Of a stretch of 56,355 nt of DNA, positions 52,526 through 56,355 are shown one piece after another. The translations under genes and the position numbers were made by a program. Within the stretch, counting starts at the first letter, position 1, and every line of letters begins with the position of its first letter. Source of the DNA: JBEIQE01 sp040376705 (GTDB taxonomy: Bacteria > Pseudomonadota > Alphaproteobacteria > UBA2400); the NCBI GenBank assembly GCA_040376705.1, contig JBEIQE010000014.1, positions 1 to 56,355 on the forward strand, written 5' to 3'. Below the pieces are notes generated by a model. The model was not told the origin of the DNA, did not search any database, and saw nothing but the letters and a program-made list of their open reading frames with translations.

Positions 52526-53050
52526 ATGGCAGGCCCCAGCAAACCTTTTGGAACAATTTCAGAGAAAGGTAAGCCCGCTCTTGTAGCCGCCTTCATGAAT
52601 AATGCCTTCGGCAACCACTTTGTTATTGTAGCGCAGGATGGCGACCCAAAAAATCTGACCGCAGGCAATCTGAAGCTGCAGTATCCGGGCGATAAGCAGG
52701 GAGATAAAGTTACACTGGCCAGCGACAAGGTAACAGCCGTGCGCCCCGGCAAAGCCGATGGCGACTTCCAGATTGATTATGAGGACGGCAAAGGCCGCAG
52801 CACCACCCTCACCCACTTGGCCTCGCAGAACAAATATATGCTTGAAGGCAAAGATCAGGTTTCACTCACCCGCCTTAAGAGCGCGGCAGAATTTGGCGGT
52901 ACATATCCGGACGAGAAAACAGACAAGCGCAACCGTATTCCGGTTACGCTTGCTGTTGGCCTTCAGCAGGCTGGCATTCAGCACGGCCTGACTTGCGATG
53001 TACGCACTGAAGCGCGGGTAAAGCTCAGCTGCCCCGCGCCGGGGAAGTAA
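52526..53050 (+). CDS. Hypothetical protein inside the fab cluster
   Basis: The 174-residue protein lacks an obvious signal peptide, although its first 30 residues are mildly hydrophobic (ALVAAFMNNAFGNHFVIVA). The rest looks strand-rich with Gly/Asp/Lys turns (LKLQYPGDKQGDKVTLASDKVTAVRPGK, DFQIDYEDGKGRSTTLTHL) and has cysteines in LTCDVRTEA and LSCPAP. Family not recognised. GAGG precedes the ATG. It is oriented against all its fab neighbours and lies between fabG and acpP, which are usually adjacent. Its stop is 6 bases before the fabG 3' end. Confidence 0.5.
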   Translation: MAGPSKPFGTISEKGKPALVAAFMNNAFGNHFVIVAQDGDPKNLTAGNLKLQYPGDKQGDKVTLASDKVTAVRPGKADGDFQIDYEDGKGRSTTLTHLASQNKYMLEGKDQVSLTRLKSAAEFGGTYPDEKTDKRNRIPVTLAVGLQQAGIQHGLTCDVRTEARVKLSCPAPGK

Positions 53051-53055
53051 CCCCG

Positions 53056-53796
53056 TTAAATCATCGCCATGCCGCCATTCACATGAATGGTCTGGCCTGT
53101 CACGTAACCAGCCTCGTTACTTGCGAGATAAAGTACCGCTGCTGCAATATCATCTGCACTGCCCATCTTGCCGGCAGGAATGCGGCCATTGATGGCAGCC
53201 TTCTGCTCATCGTTGAGCGCATCCGTCATCGCGGTTGAGATGAAACCTGGCGCTACGCAGTTAACAGTAATGTTACGTGAAGCAACTTCCTGCGCCAGAG
53301 ACTTGCTCATGCCGATGAGGCCAGCTTTGGAGGCAGCGTAATTGGCCTGACCCGGATTACCGGTAACGCCAACAACCGAAGTTACCGAGATGATACGGCC
53401 CCAGCGGTTCTTCATCATGTTGCGCATCAACGCGCGGGTGAGAATGAAAGCAGCGGTGAGGTTTACATCCAGCACACTCTGCCAGTCTTCGTCCTTCATG
53501 CGCATGGCAAGGCCGTCTTTAGTCAGGCCCGCGTTATTGACGAGAATGTCGACACGACCGCCGAGTTTTTCTTCCGCGCCCTTGGCCAATGCCTCAACCG
53601 AAGCCTTATCAGAGAGATTGGCAGGCACAATAAAGGTCTCGCCACCGATTTCGGCTGCGGCCTTCTCCAGCGCTTCAACACGTGTCCCGGAAAGTACCAC
53701 CTTAGCACCTCGTGCAACCAGTGCTTTGGCCACTGAGCCACCGATACCACCCGAAGCGCCGGTTACCAGCGCGGTCTTGCCTGTAAGATCAAACAT
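53056..53796 (-). CDS. fabG: 3-oxoacyl-ACP reductase
   Basis: FabG reduces beta-ketoacyl-ACP with NADPH. The 246-residue short-chain dehydrogenase has the cofactor motif GASGGIG, NNAGLTKDGLAMRM, the catalytic Ser in SVTSVVGVTGNPGQ, and Tyr/Lys in YAASKAGLIGMSKS. AGGAG precedes the ATG. It lies 11 bases after fabD in the same direction. The next step's carrier, acpP, is separated from it by the opposite-strand gene at 52526. Confidence 0.97.
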   Translation of the reverse strand: MFDLTGKTALVTGASGGIGGSVAKALVARGAKVVLSGTRVEALEKAAAEIGGETFIVPANLSDKASVEALAKGAEEKLGGRVDILVNNAGLTKDGLAMRMKDEDWQSVLDVNLTAAFILTRALMRNMMKNRWGRIISVTSVVGVTGNPGQANYAASKAGLIGMSKSLAQEVASRNITVNCVAPGFISTAMTDALNDEQKAAINGRIPAGKMGSADDIAAAVLYLASNEAGYVTGQTIHVNGGMAMI

Positions 53797-53807
53797 GTTG
53801 TGGCTCC

Positions 53808-54749
53808 TTATGCCTTCAAGAATGCTTCGATATCGGCAGGCGTACCAATGCTCTGCGCTGTCATTTCTTTATCAATACGCTTCACGAGGCCGCCCAGCAC
53901 CTTGCCAGCACCGCACTCGATAAGCTCGCTCACGCCCTGTGCCTTCATGAACAGCACACTCTCGCGCCAGCGCACGGTGCCACACACCTGCTCAACCAGC
54001 TGAGCGCGAATGGCCTCAACATCGCTGGTAGCACTGGCAGTTACATTCGCAACCAAGGGCACAACCGGCGGCTTGATCAGTGTTTCGGCCAGCGCTAAGC
54101 GCATGGCATCGGCAGCGGGCTGCATCAGTGGGCAATGGAACGGTGCGCTGACCGGCAGCTTAACCGATCGCTTGGCACCCTTGCCCGCACCAATGGCGAT
54201 TGCGCGGTCAATTGCTTCGGCATGACCGCTCACCACGACCTGACCATCGGCATTATCATTAGCCGCTGTGCAGATCTGGCCTTGGGCGGCCTCTTCAGCC
54301 ACAGCGCGGGCGGCCGCAAAGTCGAGACCCAGCAGTGCAGCCATAGCGCCAACACCAACGGGAACCGCCTTCTGCATGGCTTGGCCACGCAGCTTGAGCA
54401 GGCGGGCCGTATCCGCCAGCGAGATGGAGCCAGCTGCGCACAGGGCCGAATATTCACCTAATGAGTGACCAGCCACGAACTTGGCGACAGTAGCCAGATC
54501 GAGCCCGCCCTGCTTTTGCAACACCTTCATAACGGCCATGCTCACGGCCATGATGGCGGGTTGAGCGTTTTCGGTCAGGGTCAGGTCGCTTTCAGGGCCT
54601 TCAAACATCAGCTGGCTCAGTTTCTGGCTCAACGCGTCGTCTACTTCCTGAAACAGCTCTTTCGCCTCGGTAAAGGCTCCGGCCAGTTCGCGGCCCATGC
54701 CAACGGTTTGGCTGCCCTGGCCGGGAAACACGTAAGCTCTTGTAGTCAT
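53808..54749 (-). CDS. fabD: Malonyl-CoA:ACP transacylase
   Basis: FabD loads malonyl groups onto ACP. The 313-residue protein has FPGQGSQTVGMG at its start and the catalytic Ser in GHSLGEYSALCAAG. SAPFHCPLM, with the catalytic His, and a standard C-terminus follow. It is first in the fabD-fabG unit. Its leader contains a perfect 7-pair hairpin (54790-54806). A TTGACA at 54860-54855 on the minus strand may be its -35, but no good -10 follows at the right distance. Confidence 0.96.
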   Translation of the reverse strand: MTTRAYVFPGQGSQTVGMGRELAGAFTEAKELFQEVDDALSQKLSQLMFEGPESDLTLTENAQPAIMAVSMAVMKVLQKQGGLDLATVAKFVAGHSLGEYSALCAAGSISLADTARLLKLRGQAMQKAVPVGVGAMAALLGLDFAAARAVAEEAAQGQICTAANDNADGQVVVSGHAEAIDRAIAIGAGKGAKRSVKLPVSAPFHCPLMQPAADAMRLALAETLIKPPVVPLVANVTASATSDVEAIRAQLVEQVCGTVRWRESVLFMKAQGVSELIECGAGKVLGGLVKRIDKEMTAQSIGTPADIEAFLKA

Positions 54750-54867
54750 TAACTTTTCCGCCTTCTATGGTAGACGCAAATACGTCGTCGCGGGCTCCCA
54801 GCCCGCTCGGGATTTGCTGAACAAGTCGGCCAAACTCAGCCTAACGCCTTAATATGTCAAGACGTCC

Positions 54868-54896
54868 TTGCATTGCCCCCCTCGTTCTGCCATAAA
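54868..54896 (+). promoter_or_regulatory. Candidate promoter of the rpsF operon
   Basis: TTGCAT (54868-54873) and CATAAA (54891-54896), 17 bases apart, lie 80 bases before the rpsF ATG. Bases 54750-54867 between the divergent fabD and rpsF units contain only a hairpin in the fabD leader and no gene. Confidence 0.45.
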
Positions 54897-54975
54897 CCCG
54901 CCCACTCCTTGCCCGCCAGCGCCACTGGTGGGCTTTGGCTCAATTTCGAGCTGTAACAACCGAGAGGGGACTAAC

Positions 54976-55425
54976 ATGGCACTTTACGAGCACGTGTTTA
55001 TCGCACGTCAAGACGCTACGCCTCAGCAAGTCGAGGCACTCGCACTCCAGTTCGCTGGTATCATTTCTGCTCAGGGCGGCAAGGTTACCAAGACCGAAAG
55101 CTGGGGCCTGCGTAATCTTACCTACAAGATGAACAAGAACCGCAAGGGTCACTATGTTCTCATGAACATCGATGCACCGGCTCAGGCCGTGCACGAGCTG
55201 GAGCGCAACCAGCGCATCAGCGAAGAAGTTCTGCGCTACATGACCATTCGCGTTGAAGAGCTGGAAGCCGGCCCTTCAGCCATGCTCCGCAAGAGCGATG
55301 ACCGCTTCGATCGCGATGACCGCGGCTTTGGCGGCGACCGTGGCGGTCGTGGTTTTGGTGGTGGCGGTGGTGACCGTGGCTATCGCCCGCGCCCCTCGCG
55401 TAACGACAATGAAGGAGACGAATAA
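54976..55425 (+). CDS. rpsF: Ribosomal protein S6 with Gly/Arg-rich tail
   Basis: S6 binds S18 on the platform of the small subunit. The ATG at 54976 (after GAGAGGGG) opens MALYEHVFIARQDATPQQVE, the usual S6 start; an earlier in-frame ATG would add 36 unrelated residues. The core (to about residue 105) is standard. It is followed by a long tail rich in Asp, Arg, Gly and Phe with RGF/GGDRGG repeats, like the disordered tails of some alphaproteobacterial S6 proteins. Its stop overlaps the rpsR start (TAATG). Confidence 0.96.
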   Translation: MALYEHVFIARQDATPQQVEALALQFAGIISAQGGKVTKTESWGLRNLTYKMNKNRKGHYVLMNIDAPAQAVHELERNQRISEEVLRYMTIRVEELEAGPSAMLRKSDDRFDRDDRGFGGDRGGRGFGGGGGDRGYRPRPSRNDNEGDE

Positions 55426-55697
55426 TGAGCGCAGTTGAAGCAACCCCGAACGAAGCCCCGGCTTCTGGCGGCGGCCGCCGTCCTTTCCATCGTCGTCGCA
55501 AGAGCTGCCCGTTCACCGGCAAGAATGCTCCCAAGATTGACTACAAGGATGTAAAGCTCCTGTCCCGCTACATCTCTGAGCGTGGCAAGATCATCCCCAG
55601 CCGTATTACTGCCGTGTCGCAGAAGAAGCAGCGTGAGCTGGCCAACGCTATCAAGCGCGCCCGTTTCCTCGGCCTCCTGCCCTACGTCGTTCTGTAA
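55425..55697 (+). CDS. rpsR: Ribosomal protein S18
   Basis: The 90-residue basic protein partners S6. It has an unusual Pro/Ala/Gly-rich opening of about 20 residues, then the conserved block CPFTGKNAPKIDYKDVKLLSRYISERGKIIPSRIT and KKQRELANAIKRARFLGLLPYV. The start overlaps the rpsF stop. It is followed 13 bases later by rplI, giving the normal order rpsF-rpsR-rplI. Confidence 0.97.
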   Translation: MSAVEATPNEAPASGGGRRPFHRRRKSCPFTGKNAPKIDYKDVKLLSRYISERGKIIPSRITAVSQKKQRELANAIKRARFLGLLPYVVL

Positions 55698-55710
55698 GGA
55701 GTCCTAGATT

Positions 55711-56355
55711 ATGCAAGTTATTCTTCTCGAACGTATTGGCCGTCTCGGCCATATGGGCGACACCGTAACAGTGAAGCCTGGTTATGCCCGTAACTTCCTT
55801 CTTCCCCAGAAGAAAGCGCTGCGCGCAACCGAAGCCAACGTTGCCTACTTCGAGGCCCAGAAGGCCCGTTACGAAGCCGACAACGCAGCCCGCAAGGCTG
55901 AAGCTGAGAAGCTGGCCAAGGTGGTAGACGGCTTCAAGGTCGTTATCCTCCGTCAGGCTGGCGAAACAGGCCAGCTCTATGGTTCGGTTTCGGCTCGTGA
56001 CATCTCAGACGCAATCAGCGCCGCTGGCCACAAGGTCGAGCGCTCGATGGTGGACATGCATCACCCGATCAAGACCCTCGGCATCTTCGAGGAGCTGGTT
56101 CGCCTGCACCCTGAAGTCGAAGTCAAGGTTAAGGTCAACGTGGCCCGTAACGAAGACGAAGCCAAGGTACAGGACCAGAAGGGCACCGCCGTATTGGCCT
56201 CGACCGCTCTGGCTGAAGAAGCTGCTGCTGCTGAAGCTGCTGCTGCTGCCCTGGCTCCCGAGCTCGCTGCCGCTGAAGATGCCGACAACAAGGTATCTTT
56301 CAAGGAAGCCAAGCAGGCCGCCAAGAAGAGCAAGCCGAAGAAGGCTGACAAGGCC
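55711..56355 (+). CDS. rplI: Ribosomal protein L9, partial at window end
   Basis: L9 is an elongated large-subunit protein whose N-domain binds 23S rRNA. ATG 55711 follows TAAGGAG by 11 bases and begins MQVILLERIGRLGHMGDTV. The N-domain GYARNFLLPQKKALRAT, connecting helix and C-domain (GQLYGSVSARDISDAI, HPIKTLGIFE) are all present within about 150 residues, the usual size. The frame then continues at least 65 residues with an Ala-rich and Lys-rich extension and runs off the window, so the C-terminus is not seen. Confidence 0.95.
   Translation, partial: MQVILLERIGRLGHMGDTVTVKPGYARNFLLPQKKALRATEANVAYFEAQKARYEADNAARKAEAEKLAKVVDGFKVVILRQAGETGQLYGSVSARDISDAISAAGHKVERSMVDMHHPIKTLGIFEELVRLHPEVEVKVKVNVARNEDEAKVQDQKGTAVLASTALAEEAAAAEAAAAALAPELAAAEDADNKVSFKEAKQAAKKSKPKKADKA

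Overview
The window is a gene-dense stretch of an alphaproteobacterial chromosome. The evidence is the 5' end of a 16S rRNA gene, a MucR/Ros regulator, split glycyl-tRNA synthetase genes (glyQ, glyS), nrdR, sufE, ppdK and the clusters fabD-fabG, acpP-fabF-mltG and rpsF-rpsR-rplI. The order cannot be fixed from the sequence; a Micavibrio- or Rhodospirillales-like lineage is a guess. Genes are tightly packed, with many ATGA or TAATG start/stop overlaps and several overlapping convergent 3' ends. I see no transposase, integrase, phage gene or CRISPR array.

Layout. 1-945: the start of a leftward rRNA operon with its leader and promoter. 946-2080: three small rightward genes (an apparently dead amidase fold, a secreted TPR-like protein, a membrane protein). 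2077-3303: an AT-rich GT87-type mannosyltransferase gene. 3388-6908: glyQ, a YcxB-like gene and glyS. 7506-11390: dxr and ppdK, with a LysE exporter convergent to them. 12108-16965: a leftward dotM - unknown membrane protein - dotL group, resembling the coupling complex of Dot/Icm type IVB secretion systems; the DotL has a very long Pro/Gln-rich tail. 17050-20403: a multidomain hybrid histidine kinase divergent from a single-domain response regulator. 20474-24140: two paralogous envelope proteins, a TrmN6-like methyltransferase and a UDP-glucuronate epimerase. 24233-29591: a secreted protein and a membrane-anchored nuclease, three tRNAs (Thr, Pro, Leu), an ABC exporter, a polyprenyl diphosphate synthase and a coupled pair of unknown genes. 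29611-34412: an HtrL/YibB-type protein and a polyamine-type ABC importer (potD-B-C-A order). 34380-42136: a translationally coupled pair, a 2208-residue membrane-anchored coiled-coil protein and a secreted NTR/TPR/pentapeptide-repeat protein. 42307-49702: TAXI receptor, sufE, unknown pairs, nusB, a PPC-like secreted protein, nrdR-glyA-rpiB, mucR and two envelope proteins. 49797-54749: mltG-fabF-acpP and fabG-fabD, separated by one oppositely oriented unknown gene. 54976-56355: rpsF, rpsR and the start of rplI.

Much of the window is housekeeping: translation (glyQS, tRNAs, ribosomal proteins, nusB), isoprenoid and quinone supply (dxr, polyprenyl synthase), fatty acid synthesis, one-carbon metabolism and envelope assembly. 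The most unusual parts are the dotM/X/dotL group with its extended DotL tail, the giant coiled-coil protein with its coupled partner, and the paralogous envelope pair in which one member is joined to a small zinc-ribbon-like membrane module. No other Dot/Icm genes are recognisable here, so any secretion machine would have to be completed elsewhere in the genome.
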